A DNA stretch of 16,843 nucleotides, taken from positions 1 to 16,843 of the forward strand of contig JBBTRS010000030.1 in the NCBI GenBank assembly GCA_038065115.1, read 5' to 3'. This stretch comes from MFKM01 sp038065115. GTDB lineage: Bacteria; Patescibacteriota; Minisyncoccia; UBA6257; MFKM01. The notes beneath the pieces are model-generated. The model ran no database searches. It was not told the origin of the DNA and saw nothing but the letters and a program-made list of their open reading frames with translations. Numbering within the stretch: position 1 is the first letter of the stretch; each line of letters starts with the position of its first letter. Shown one piece after another: positions 1 through 5,943 of this stretch. Position numbers and translations under genes: made by a program.

Positions 1-68
1 TCAGGTATATAAATATATTCATTTGAATTCTGAAATAAAGTTCTAATGTCTTCCACGATTGCCAGCAT
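1..68 (-). CDS. Possible 5' end of a gene running off the left edge
   Basis: An ATG on the minus strand (66-68) opens a frame of 22 codons that stays open to the window edge. It reads MLAIVEDIRTLFQNSNEYIY and then I-P. The frame is also open about 13 codons further upstream, to a TAG near 108-110, so the start is not certain. The composition looks protein-like, and the frame is divergent from the gene starting at 98 with only 29 bp between. No family can be recognised from so short a piece. Confidence 0.3.
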   Translation of the reverse strand, partial: MLAIVEDIRTLFQNSNEYIYIP

Positions 69-97
69 AGATTCTAAACCAAAAATATAGCGAAAAT

Positions 98-688
98 ATG
101 AAAACTAAAATAGCAATCATTATTTTCTTTCTCGTTGTTCTTCTTGGAGGAATGTTTTTTTGGCCTAAGGAAACAAAAATACTTCCGGAGAAAATCTTAT
201 CTCCTGCTCTGCCAACGAATCATAAAGATGCGACTTACGCCATAAACGGCAAAAAAGTGACGCTTGCGAACGGCTATGCCGAAACCGAAATCGCGAGCGG
301 TTCCGCTTCTAAAATAACTACCAACTATTTCGGCAACGAATTAAAGACCGACCTCAATAATGACGGTCGCGAAGATATTGTATTCTTGCTTACCCAAAAT
401 ATGAGCGGGAGTGGCACATTTTTTTATGCGGTGGCTGCACTTAATAACGAAAACGGCTATGTCGGCTCGGACGGTTACTTGCTCGGCGACCGGATAGCGC
501 CGCAAACAACCGAAATAAGCCAGAACCCAAGGCACAAGAATGTCATTGTGGTGAATTATGCCGATCGGGCGCTCGGTGAACCGATGACCGCGCAACCCTC
601 CTTCGGTAAAAGCACCTACCTTAAACTAAATGAAAAAACGATGCAATGGGGCATCGTCGTTCCTGATTTTGAAGGCGAATCGCGATAA
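98..688 (+). CDS. Membrane-anchored protein of unknown function
   Basis: This 196-residue protein has a short basic N-terminus (MKTK) and one hydrophobic segment at about residues 5-22, ending in a Trp-Pro. It is probably a signal anchor that leaves about 170 residues outside the membrane; there is no lipobox cysteine. Around residue 85 the motif DLNNDGREDIVFLL resembles the Ca-binding Asp-rich loop of FG-GAP or dockerin-type repeats (DxNxDGxxD). The motif occurs once, so a full FG-GAP propeller is not supported. The rest is a mixed polar, probably beta-rich domain. I do not recognise a family. The ATG has no Shine-Dalgarno sequence. The gene converges with the helicase gene and is not obviously in an operon. 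Function is unknown; extracellular location is inferred. Confidence 0.8.
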   Translation: MKTKIAIIIFFLVVLLGGMFFWPKETKILPEKILSPALPTNHKDATYAINGKKVTLANGYAETEIASGSASKITTNYFGNELKTDLNNDGREDIVFLLTQNMSGSGTFFYAVAALNNENGYVGSDGYLLGDRIAPQTTEISQNPRHKNVIVVNYADRALGEPMTAQPSFGKSTYLKLNEKTMQWGIVVPDFEGESR

Positions 689-722
689 ACTTTAATTCAG
701 GGCAAAAACATCAAACCGAGAC

Positions 723-759
723 GGATTATTTAAATACCAAAAATAACCAGGCATAATCC
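723..759. repeat. Inverted repeat in a convergent intergenic gap
   Basis: GGATTAT at 723-729 is matched by ATAATCC at 753-759 (7-bp arms, 23-nt spacer). It lies between the ends of the 98-688 gene and the helicase gene. Neither side has a U-tract directly after the arm, so it is not a convincing intrinsic terminator, although it sits where one would be expected. Nothing else in 689-828 could be assigned. Confidence 0.3.
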
Positions 760-828
760 TTGAGGGGCTTGCGCGGTGGTGGTTCTAGACCAAGACGTCC
801 AATCAAGTTTCAAAATTTATTTTTTTCA

Positions 829-2037
829 TTATCGCTTCCTGAAAAAAGAACGCTGTCCTGGACGTCGATTGAAAGTATGACGAGTATCAGATCTTTCAAA
901 AATTTTATCGGTTTTCCGCGCCGGCGGAAGTTCGGGCAGTTTAGAAAGCGGCAAAGTGGAACGGATCAGGCGCTCAATATCCCGAATATCTCTTCTTTGA
1001 TCGGGCGTTGCGAAAGAAATAGCATGACCGGCGCCTCCGGCTCGAGCCGTGCGGCCAATCCGATGGACATAATCATCCGAGCTTTGCGGCAAGTCAAAAT
1101 TCAAAACAAGCTCAATCCCCTTCACGTCAATGCCCCGAGAGGCAATATCCGTGGCGACTAAAACCCGGTGCTTGCCGTTTCTAAATCCCTCAAGCGCTTC
1201 GCGACGCTGATTAAGCGAACGATTGGAATGAAATTCAGAGGCGGCGTGGCCCATCGCGCGAACATTAGCGGCAATTTTGCGAGCGCTAAACTTCGTTCGG
1301 GCAAAAACCAAAACCGAACCGCGATATTCATAAAGAATTTTTTCCAAAAGCCGAAGCTTGTCGTTTTTATCTACAAAAAAAAGTTCTTGCGTCACTTTAG
1401 CCACAGTCGTGCCCGGCCGGGCAATTTCAACCCGCAAAGGCAATTTCATATAAGTCTGCGCCATTTTAAAAATATCAGGGGGCATTGTCGCTGAAAAAAG
1501 CATCGTCTGTCTTTCGCGGGGCACCGTTTGAAGTATCTGTGTTAACTGGGGCGCGAAACCCATATCAAGCATCCGATCCGCTTCGTCAAGCACGAGAATT
1601 TTAACCTCTCTAAACGAAACGGTTTTCCGTTGAAGATGATCAATAATCCTGCCCGGCGTGCCGATTACGATACTCGGCTTTTTTTGAAGCGAAAAAATTT
1701 GATTCCGCATTGAATCGCCGCCGATCAAAACCGCCGTCCGCACCCGAAGCGAACTGCCGATTTCATCAAATACCTTATGAACCTGCAATGCCAATTCCCT
1801 GGTCGGCAAAACCACGAGGCCATTTTTACCGCGCAAAGCGGCTTGAACCATTGGAATCACAAAAGCTAAAGTTTTACCCGTGCCGGTTTGAGCTATGCCA
1901 ACCAAATCTTTGCCTTCTATGCTTGATGGGATGGATTTCTCCTGAATGGGCGTAGGCGCTTTGAAGCTCAATTTATCAAGAACTTCTAAGATATTCGGCG
2001 CGATACCAAGATTATAAAAACCTGAAGATTGACTCAT
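829..2037 (-). CDS. DEAD-box ATP-dependent RNA helicase (RhlE-like)
   Basis: This is a superfamily 2 RNA helicase that unwinds RNA duplexes with ATP in the cytoplasm, for example in ribosome assembly or mRNA turnover. With the ATG at 2037 it is 402 residues and all core motifs are present. They are Q motif FKAPTPIQ (25-32), motif I AQTGTGKT (49-56), Ia PTRELALQ (78-85), TPGR (127-130), II DEAD (151-154), III SAT (182-184), IV VLVFARTK (242-249), V ATDIASRGID (295-304) and VI HRIGRTARAG (325-334). The tail from about 370 is short and basic, as in RhlE-type enzymes, and has no RNA-binding domain of the DbpA or CsdA kind. An in-frame start 12 codons upstream exists. I chose 2037 because homologues start just before the Q-motif region and a promoter overlaps the upstream codons. 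The exact subfamily is not certain. Confidence 0.95.
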   Translation of the reverse strand: MSQSSGFYNLGIAPNILEVLDKLSFKAPTPIQEKSIPSSIEGKDLVGIAQTGTGKTLAFVIPMVQAALRGKNGLVVLPTRELALQVHKVFDEIGSSLRVRTAVLIGGDSMRNQIFSLQKKPSIVIGTPGRIIDHLQRKTVSFREVKILVLDEADRMLDMGFAPQLTQILQTVPRERQTMLFSATMPPDIFKMAQTYMKLPLRVEIARPGTTVAKVTQELFFVDKNDKLRLLEKILYEYRGSVLVFARTKFSARKIAANVRAMGHAASEFHSNRSLNQRREALEGFRNGKHRVLVATDIASRGIDVKGIELVLNFDLPQSSDDYVHRIGRTARAGGAGHAISFATPDQRRDIRDIERLIRSTLPLSKLPELPPARKTDKIFERSDTRHTFNRRPGQRSFFRKR

Positions 2038-2073
2038 ATCTGCTATAATAACATAAAAATTAATAAATAGCAA
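2038..2073 (-). promoter_or_regulatory. Promoter of the helicase gene, predicted leaderless transcript
   Basis: On the minus strand, TTGCTA (2073-2068) is followed by a 17-bp spacer and the extended -10 TGT-TATTAT (-10 hexamer 2050-2045). Only seven bases separate the -10 hexamer from the ATG at 2037. Transcription should therefore start on or next to the start codon, with no room for an SD. None is visible. Confidence 0.6.
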
Positions 2074-2102
2074 GTTTAACGATTTCTTCGTTTTAATTCA
2101 CC

Positions 2103-2141
2103 AAAAATAAAAACCCGCCAGAGGCCTTGCGGCATAGCGGG
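2103..2141 (-). terminator. Intrinsic terminator of the 152-residue protein gene
   Basis: Read on the minus strand, CCCGC pairs with GCGGG. Inside lies GCC-GCAA-GGC with a GNRA tetraloop, and the stem is followed directly by TTTTTATTTTT. The stem spans 2141-2114 and the T-tract 2113-2103. It sits 17 bp past the stop codon at 2158 and separates this gene from the helicase promoter. Confidence 0.85.
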
Positions 2142-2157
2142 TAATAATAAAATTATA

Positions 2158-2616
2158 TCAAGCAGGGGTGTTCTTGCTTAATACGGAGTCTTCTGCCGGC
2201 TTTAAGGAAAAATATTTCCTTAACGCATAGCTTAGCAATTTTTCGATCGCTTGAGACAAGCAGGACTCTCCTTCGGTCTTCAAATCAATACACGGATTTA
2301 TCCACCCGGAGATGAGCCATTCGGCGGATTCGGAAATTGCTTTGCGGGTACGATGACAATCAAAACATTTTCCGTCCGCCAACTCGGAGCCAATAAAATC
2401 TCCCGCCGCGCCCGCCAAAGCGACAATTATGCGATCCGAGTAGACTTGGTTTGCTTTTTTTTCAACAAGTTCAAAAAATATTTTTTCAACCTCCTTCATG
2501 GCTATGGAACCGCGAGGCCGATTTCTAAACTTGGCGTAAGAAGTCAACAGATGTTCAAACTTGACGATTTTTTCTTTAATTTCGGTATTAAAGGACCCAC
2601 CCCCAATTTTGCTCAT
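2158..2616 (-). CDS. Conserved-looking cytoplasmic protein of unknown function
   Basis: This 152-residue protein has no signal peptide or membrane segment and is mostly helical by composition. It contains CFDCHRTRKAISESAEWL around residues 84-101, plus single cysteines near 109 (INPC) and 119 (GESC). The CxxCH looks like a heme c site. However, the protein has no export signal, so a metal site or a chance match is more likely. The start is firm: AAAGGAGG lies five bases before the ATG, one of only two strong Shine-Dalgarno sequences in the window. The gene stands alone, with its own terminator at 2141-2103 and a possible promoter at 2718-2690. It is divergent from the PduL-like gene. I do not recognise the family. 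Confidence 0.8.
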   Translation of the reverse strand: MSKIGGGSFNTEIKEKIVKFEHLLTSYAKFRNRPRGSIAMKEVEKIFFELVEKKANQVYSDRIIVALAGAAGDFIGSELADGKCFDCHRTRKAISESAEWLISGWINPCIDLKTEGESCLSQAIEKLLSYALRKYFSLKPAEDSVLSKNTPA

Positions 2617-2661
2617 TACCGCCTCCTTTCGTTATTTGTTTTTAAATGTGCTTAAACATTA

Positions 2662-2679
2662 AAGCCCCTGATTGGGCTT
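2662..2679. repeat. Hairpin in the 5' leader of the 152-residue protein gene
   Basis: AAGCCC (2662-2667) and GGGCTT (2674-2679) form a 6-bp stem with a 6-nt loop. No U-tract follows on either strand. If the minus-strand promoter at 2718-2690 is right, the hairpin lies within a few bases of the mRNA 5' end and about 45 nt before the SD. Confidence 0.4.
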
Positions 2680-2689
2680 AACGTTGTTT

Positions 2690-2718
2690 ATGTAAATACA
2701 AAACAGCTAAAAAGTCAA
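2690..2718 (-). promoter_or_regulatory. Possible promoter of the 152-residue protein gene
   Basis: On the minus strand TTGACT (2718-2713) is followed by a 17-bp spacer and TTACAT (2695-2690). The -35 is good and the -10 is weak (3 of 6). It would give a leader of about 65 nt that starts with the 2662-2679 hairpin and contains the strong SD. Confidence 0.35.
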
Positions 2719-2741
2719 CTGGCTGTAATTGCTCCGTACCC

Positions 2742-2770
2742 TGTTTTAACTGTCAAAAAAGATTTATAAT
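2742..2770 (+). promoter_or_regulatory. Promoter of the pduL-like/transpeptidase unit
   Basis: A perfect TATAAT (2765-2770) lies 11 bases before the ATG at 2782. The -35 position at 17-bp spacing holds only TGTTTT (2742-2747). The predicted leader is about 5 nt with no SD, so the mRNA would be nearly leaderless. Confidence 0.45.
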
Positions 2771-2781
2771 ATTCAGAAGAT

Positions 2782-3378
2782 ATGAAAATTAAAATAGAAA
2801 TATCAGCTCATCATTGCCATCTTTCTTCAAAAGACGTAGAGATATTGTTTGGCAAGGGTTATCAATTAAAACCGTTAAAACCGTTGTCGCAACCCGGGCA
2901 ATTTGCCGCGCGAGAAAGCATCGCGCTGAAAACGCCCGCTGGCCGCCTTGATAACATCAGAATTCTTGGTCCGGCCCGTGAAACGACTCAAGTTGAAATA
3001 TCGCGAACCGACGCCCGGCAATTAAACATTAACCCGCCTGTTCGCCTGTCAGGAAGCGTCAAAAAAACCGTTGGCGTGGAACTTATCGGGCCTAAAAAAA
3101 CAATAAAAATAAAAAGCGGGGTTATTGTCGCGGAACGCCATATTCATTGCAATCCGGCCGTCGCCGAAAAACTGGGATTAAAAAATAATCAACGAATTTC
3201 CGTCAAAACCGAAGGCGTTCGTTCGCTGACATTCAACAATGTTGTCGTTAGAATACACAAAGATTTCTTCCTGGCATTGCACATTGACACCGACGAAGCC
3301 AATGCCGCGTTAAACTTTAAACGCGGAAATAAAACCGAATACGGCCTATTGATCGCAAAACCGATTCAAACAGATTAA
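2782..3378 (+). CDS. pduL: PduL-type phosphate acyltransferase (phosphotransacetylase)
   Basis: The PduL family transfers acyl groups between CoA and phosphate (acetyl- or propanoyl-CoA plus Pi to acyl phosphate plus CoA). With acetate kinase this gives ATP by substrate-level phosphorylation. The 198-residue protein shows both family halves. The first has SAHHCHLS (8-15) and GPARETTQVEIS (63-74). The second has AERHIHCNP (117-125) and LHIDTDEANAA (166-176). H11, H13, H120, H122 and H167 occupy the positions expected for the zinc ligands. His10 replaces the Arg usual in S-A-R-H-V-H-L-S. There is no N-terminal encapsulation peptide and no microcompartment gene nearby, so a free cytoplasmic housekeeping form is likely. 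The next gene begins four bases after the stop. Acetate kinase is not in the window. Confidence 0.9.
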   Translation: MKIKIEISAHHCHLSSKDVEILFGKGYQLKPLKPLSQPGQFAARESIALKTPAGRLDNIRILGPARETTQVEISRTDARQLNINPPVRLSGSVKKTVGVELIGPKKTIKIKSGVIVAERHIHCNPAVAEKLGLKNNQRISVKTEGVRSLTFNNVVVRIHKDFFLALHIDTDEANAALNFKRGNKTEYGLLIAKPIQTD

Positions 3379-3382
3379 TTCA

Positions 3383-3886
3383 ATGGGCAGTATTACAATT
3401 CTCCCGTCGGGAAAACTTATCTGGCGAGGCAAAACATACCAGTGCGTTTTAGGAAAATCCGGAACTCGCCAAAATAAAACCGAGGGAGATGGAGCGACCC
3501 CCGAAGGATGTTTTTGTTTGCGGAAGGTGTTTTTCAGACCGGACAGAATTAAAAATTTAAAAACCGGTCTTCCCGCTAAAGCGCTGGCTCGCGATGACGG
3601 CTGGTGCGATGACCCGAAAAACAAAAACTACAACAAATTCGTAAAATTGCCGTATCCGGCAAGCGCCGAAGCATTATGGCGAAAAGATAATCTTTACGAC
3701 ATTTTAATAATAATGGGTTATAACGACAATCCCCCTGTTTCAGGAAAAGGCAGCGCCATTTTTATGCATCTAACTCGCGAAAACCATTCACCAACCGATG
3801 GCTGTATCGCGTTAGCGTTGCCGGATCTATTGGAAATTTTAAAAACCGTCAAAAAAGAAACTTTAATTTGCATAAATTTTGATTAG
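3383..3886 (+). CDS. L,D-transpeptidase catalytic-domain (YkuD-fold) protein without a signal peptide
   Basis: This 167-residue protein has the YkuD catalytic signature in the variant form of the ErfK/YkuD-like COG3786 group: H129 in IFMHLTRENHSPTDGCIAL with Cys141 as nucleophile. TDGC replaces the usual S-H-G-C. Family members cross-link or modify peptidoglycan by forming 3-3 bonds. GDGATPEGCF (35-44) and LARDDGWCDDP (68-78) are typical of this group. Unlike most exported transpeptidases it has no signal peptide or membrane anchor, although the N-terminus aligns well from the first residues (MGSITILPSG). It starts four bases after the pduL-like stop, so it is probably co-transcribed and translationally coupled. 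A cytoplasmic role or non-classical export is unresolved. Confidence 0.85.
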   Translation: MGSITILPSGKLIWRGKTYQCVLGKSGTRQNKTEGDGATPEGCFCLRKVFFRPDRIKNLKTGLPAKALARDDGWCDDPKNKNYNKFVKLPYPASAEALWRKDNLYDILIIMGYNDNPPVSGKGSAIFMHLTRENHSPTDGCIALALPDLLEILKTVKKETLICINFD

Positions 3887-3895
3887 GGATATGAT
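3868..3895 (+). promoter_or_regulatory. Possible promoter of the radical SAM gene
   Basis: TTGCAT (3868-3873), a 16-bp spacer and TATGAT (3890-3895) lie at the end of the preceding gene. The predicted start near 3902 places the 3907-3932 hairpin at the mRNA 5' end, followed by the SD at 3961-3970. Confidence 0.4.
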
Positions 3896-3906
3896 AAAAG
3901 CAAATC

Positions 3907-3932
3907 CCGTTAAAGAATGTATTCTCTAACGG
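3907..3932. repeat. Inverted repeat in the leader of the radical SAM gene
   Basis: CCGTTAAAGAAT (3907-3918) is matched by ATTCTCTAACGG (3921-3932), 11 of 12 positions complementary. As RNA this is a long stem with a small loop. No T-tract follows on either strand, so it is not a standard terminator for the upstream transpeptidase gene. It may act as a 5' mRNA structure. Confidence 0.5.
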
Positions 3933-3974
3933 CGTAGATAAAAACGCACTTTAAAAAATTAAAAAGGAGGGGGT

Positions 3975-4007
3975 ATGAAAAAAATAAATGGTTGCTTTTC
4001 CGGATGA
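3975..4007 (+). CDS. Ten-codon SD-led ORF before the radical SAM gene: leader peptide or split N-terminus
   Basis: AAAAAGGAGG (3961-3970), a strong SD, sits at correct spacing before ATG 3975. That frame encodes only MKKINGCFSG. Its TGA overlaps the ATG of the radical SAM frame as ATGA at 4004-4007. The ATG is followed by seven A. One extra A, or a -1 slip at codons AAA-AAA, would give MKKNKWLLFR fused in frame to MIIPAFSEV. So this is either a leader peptide coupled to the downstream gene or the true N-terminus cut off by a frameshift. Confidence 0.45.
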   Translation: MKKINGCFSG

Positions 4008-5503
4008 TAATCCCGGCTTTTAGTGAAGTTAACGTCTTCAGCTACATCGCCAAAGCAATTACAGCTCTCGGTCCGATTATGGTGGCAACCGTAGCCGATA
4101 AATTATGGGGCTGGCGGGTAGAAATTATTGACGAGAATAATTACCACAAAGGCCCGCGAGACAACGAAGGATTGCCTAATCACCAAAAGCTTCAGGAGGA
4201 AAATCCGGCTGATATTGTCGGCTTGTTTTGTGGACTTTCCAGTACCATGGAACGAGCTTGGCAGATCATCAATTTTTACCGCAACAAAGGAGCAATAATA
4301 ATTGCTGGCGGTTGGCATGCTCATTATGCCCCCGAAGAATCTTTAAGAAGAGGAATTGATGTTGTGGTTCATGGTGATGGCGAAACAATTATTCAACCGC
4401 TTCTTGAAACGTTGGCGCAAAAAAAATCGCTTTCCGAAATTCCGGGAATTTCTTATTGGCAAGATGCTCAAATTAAAACCAATCTTCCGGAAAAAATAGA
4501 AGTTTCTGATTTGGATGGTTTGCCTTTTCCGAATTTTGGATTAGCAAGATACGCCAGGATAAAAATTTATCCGATCGGCCGCATCAGGGGCTGTAGTAAA
4601 TGCTGTGAATTCTGCTCGGTTCGCGGAAAACCGCATTGGGCCACAAGCCAATATCTTTTTGAGGAAGTGAAATGGCTGGTGGAAACCCGACGCGCCCGCA
4701 CCTTCTTCATCGTTGACGACCGACTGGATGAAAACCGCGAGGGCACTCTGGAATTTTTTGAGATGATTGCCCAAAAATACGGCGCCGGTCTCAGCTTCAC
4801 GGTCCAGATAAGATTGGAAGCGGCCAAAGACGGCATTCTTCTGACGGCGATGAAAAATGCCGGCGTCAGGTCGGTTTGCATCGGATACGAATCCCCCATC
4901 AATGAAGAGTTGATAGCCATGCGCAAAGGATATCTCGCCAAAGATATGGTTGAGTGGACAAAGATTTATCACAGCTATGGATTTTTTGTCCATGGGATGC
5001 TCATCTTCGGTTATCCTTTGAAAGGGGTTGCCGCGACTGTCAGCGCCCAAGAACGATTCCAGCGGTTCAAAAAATTTATCCGTCAATGCCGATTGGACAC
5101 CATTCAGGTTCTGCGACCGATCCCCTTGATAGGAACGGAACTACGTTTAAGGCTGGAGCGTGAAGGGAAGCTTTTCCCGCTGAAGATAGTCCCTTGGAGC
5201 AAATATGACGGAAGCTACGCCTGCTATCAACCGGACAATATGACCTTGCGAGAACTCCAGGAATTACCGACAAAAATCATGCGGCGGTTCTATGATCCTT
5301 TCAGCTTTGTGAGGATTATCTTAAGAATCCCAATTTTCATTTTGGATTGGTTTTTACGGAGATCGCAATACTGGTTTCGTGGCTGGCGGAACGATATCGC
5401 AAAATGCGGTGGTCATCTTTTAATCAAAAGATGGCGAAAGCATTATAAAAGTCAGTCTTTTCTCAAAAAACTGGAAAAATTTGTATTAAAAAAGGCCGAG
5501 TAA
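4004..5503 (+). CDS. Radical SAM protein with B12-binding-like N-terminal region
   Basis: From the ATG at 4004 this is 499 residues. The N-terminal part (about 1-140) has the fold pattern of B12-binding radical SAM proteins (BchE/HpnP-type), including AGGWHAHYAPEE (101-112) and HGDGE (123-127). The usual cobalamin D-x-H-x-x-G site is not evident. The radical SAM core follows, with CSKCCEFC supplying the Cx3Cx2C cluster ligands C197, C201 and C204. GVRSVCIGYES (287-297) and FVHGMLIFGYP (328-338) are typical later motifs. The C-terminus has a hydrophobic stretch (about 436-450) and a basic tail. Family members methylate or rearrange substrates; the substrate here is unknown. The start is ambiguous: a TTG at 3992 is in frame, and the good SD serves an out-of-frame ATG at 3975. 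The gene stands alone and ends in a strong terminator. Confidence 0.9.
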   Translation: MIIPAFSEVNVFSYIAKAITALGPIMVATVADKLWGWRVEIIDENNYHKGPRDNEGLPNHQKLQEENPADIVGLFCGLSSTMERAWQIINFYRNKGAIIIAGGWHAHYAPEESLRRGIDVVVHGDGETIIQPLLETLAQKKSLSEIPGISYWQDAQIKTNLPEKIEVSDLDGLPFPNFGLARYARIKIYPIGRIRGCSKCCEFCSVRGKPHWATSQYLFEEVKWLVETRRARTFFIVDDRLDENREGTLEFFEMIAQKYGAGLSFTVQIRLEAAKDGILLTAMKNAGVRSVCIGYESPINEELIAMRKGYLAKDMVEWTKIYHSYGFFVHGMLIFGYPLKGVAATVSAQERFQRFKKFIRQCRLDTIQVLRPIPLIGTELRLRLEREGKLFPLKIVPWSKYDGSYACYQPDNMTLRELQELPTKIMRRFYDPFSFVRIILRIPIFILDWFLRRSQYWFRGWRNDIAKCGGHLLIKRWRKHYKSQSFLKKLEKFVLKKAE

Positions 5504-5519
5504 CTTATCTCGGCCTTTT
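5490..5519. terminator. Bidirectional intrinsic terminator
   Basis: AAAAGGCCGAG (5490-5500) and CTCGGCCTTTT (5509-5519) are perfectly complementary around an 8-nt loop that contains the radical SAM stop codon. The flanking A and T runs give a U-tract in both directions. It can therefore end both the plus-strand radical SAM transcript and the minus-strand envelope operon whose last gene stops at 5558. Confidence 0.9.
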
Positions 5520-5557
5520 AATATTTTAGAATAAACAGCTAAGAATGTCCGGCGTTT

Positions 5558-5935
5558 TTAGATTTGAATCTTGTCAACCAATAAGTCCAGCAAATTCTTA
5601 ACTCCTGTTTGAGCTTCGGCTTCGGTTTTGCTTTCAATAAATTTCTGCCATTGAATTAAAATCTCGTCATCGCCTATGTTCCGAACCGCGTTTTCCAGCT
5701 TCAATCTTGTCTCAAAATCAATTTCTTTTTCGGCTTTAAGCACCTGATCAATGAAAAGCTTGGCGAAGCTTAGATTTTTTTCGTTAATTTGCTGTGTTTT
5801 TAAGGACTCTTTCGCTATTTCAAGCTCTTTTTGGGTTTCGGTGTATTTTTTCGCTCCCAAGGACACCACCGCCAATAAAAAGACAATAATGAGGACGGTA
5901 AATAATTTATCTAATCTTGTTTTTATAGCTAACAT
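5558..5935 (-). CDS. Small membrane-anchored helical protein
   Basis: This 125-residue protein has a short basic N-terminus, one membrane segment (about 11-27, LFTVLIIVFLLAVVSLG) and a long charged helical region. Residues about 30-55 (TQKELEIAKESLKTQQINEK) look like coiled coil. The rest, to VDKIQI, is helical and acidic. It has no enzyme motif and I do not recognise a family. It begins eight bases after the stop of the large GYAW surface protein and is the last gene before the bidirectional terminator. A role as a membrane-side partner of that surface protein is possible but only inferred from position. Confidence 0.75.
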   Translation of the reverse strand: MLAIKTRLDKLFTVLIIVFLLAVVSLGAKKYTETQKELEIAKESLKTQQINEKNLSFAKLFIDQVLKAEKEIDFETRLKLENAVRNIGDDEILIQWQKFIESKTEAEAQTGVKNLLDLLVDKIQI

Positions 5936-5943
5936 AAATTTGT

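Noticed and set aside
760..805. tRNA-like T-arm (GGTTCTAGACC)
   Set aside because: The stem does not extend to five pairs, and no acceptor, D-arm or anticodon arm can be built around it.
760..1161. 133-codon open frame antisense to the helicase gene
   Set aside because: It overlaps the conserved C-terminal helicase motifs, and its arginine-rich translation is typical of a shadow frame.
2158..2616. Cytochrome c because of the CxxCH motif (CFDCH)
   Set aside because: There is no signal peptide or membrane segment and only one motif; heme attachment occurs outside the cytoplasm.
2708..2720. Shared word AAAAGTCAACT at 2710-2720 and 12609-12619 as a regulatory motif
   Set aside because: Eleven-base matches are expected by chance in a window of this size; both simply contain a TTGACT -35 on the minus strand.
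3907..3932. Terminator of the pduL-like/transpeptidase unit
   Set aside because: The stem is good but no T-tract follows on the plus strand; it fits better as a 5' leader structure.
4541..5086. 181-codon open frame antisense to the radical SAM gene
   Set aside because: It is fully contained in a gene with clear motifs, has no SD or promoter, and its translation has no recognisable domain; it mirrors the codon usage of the real gene.
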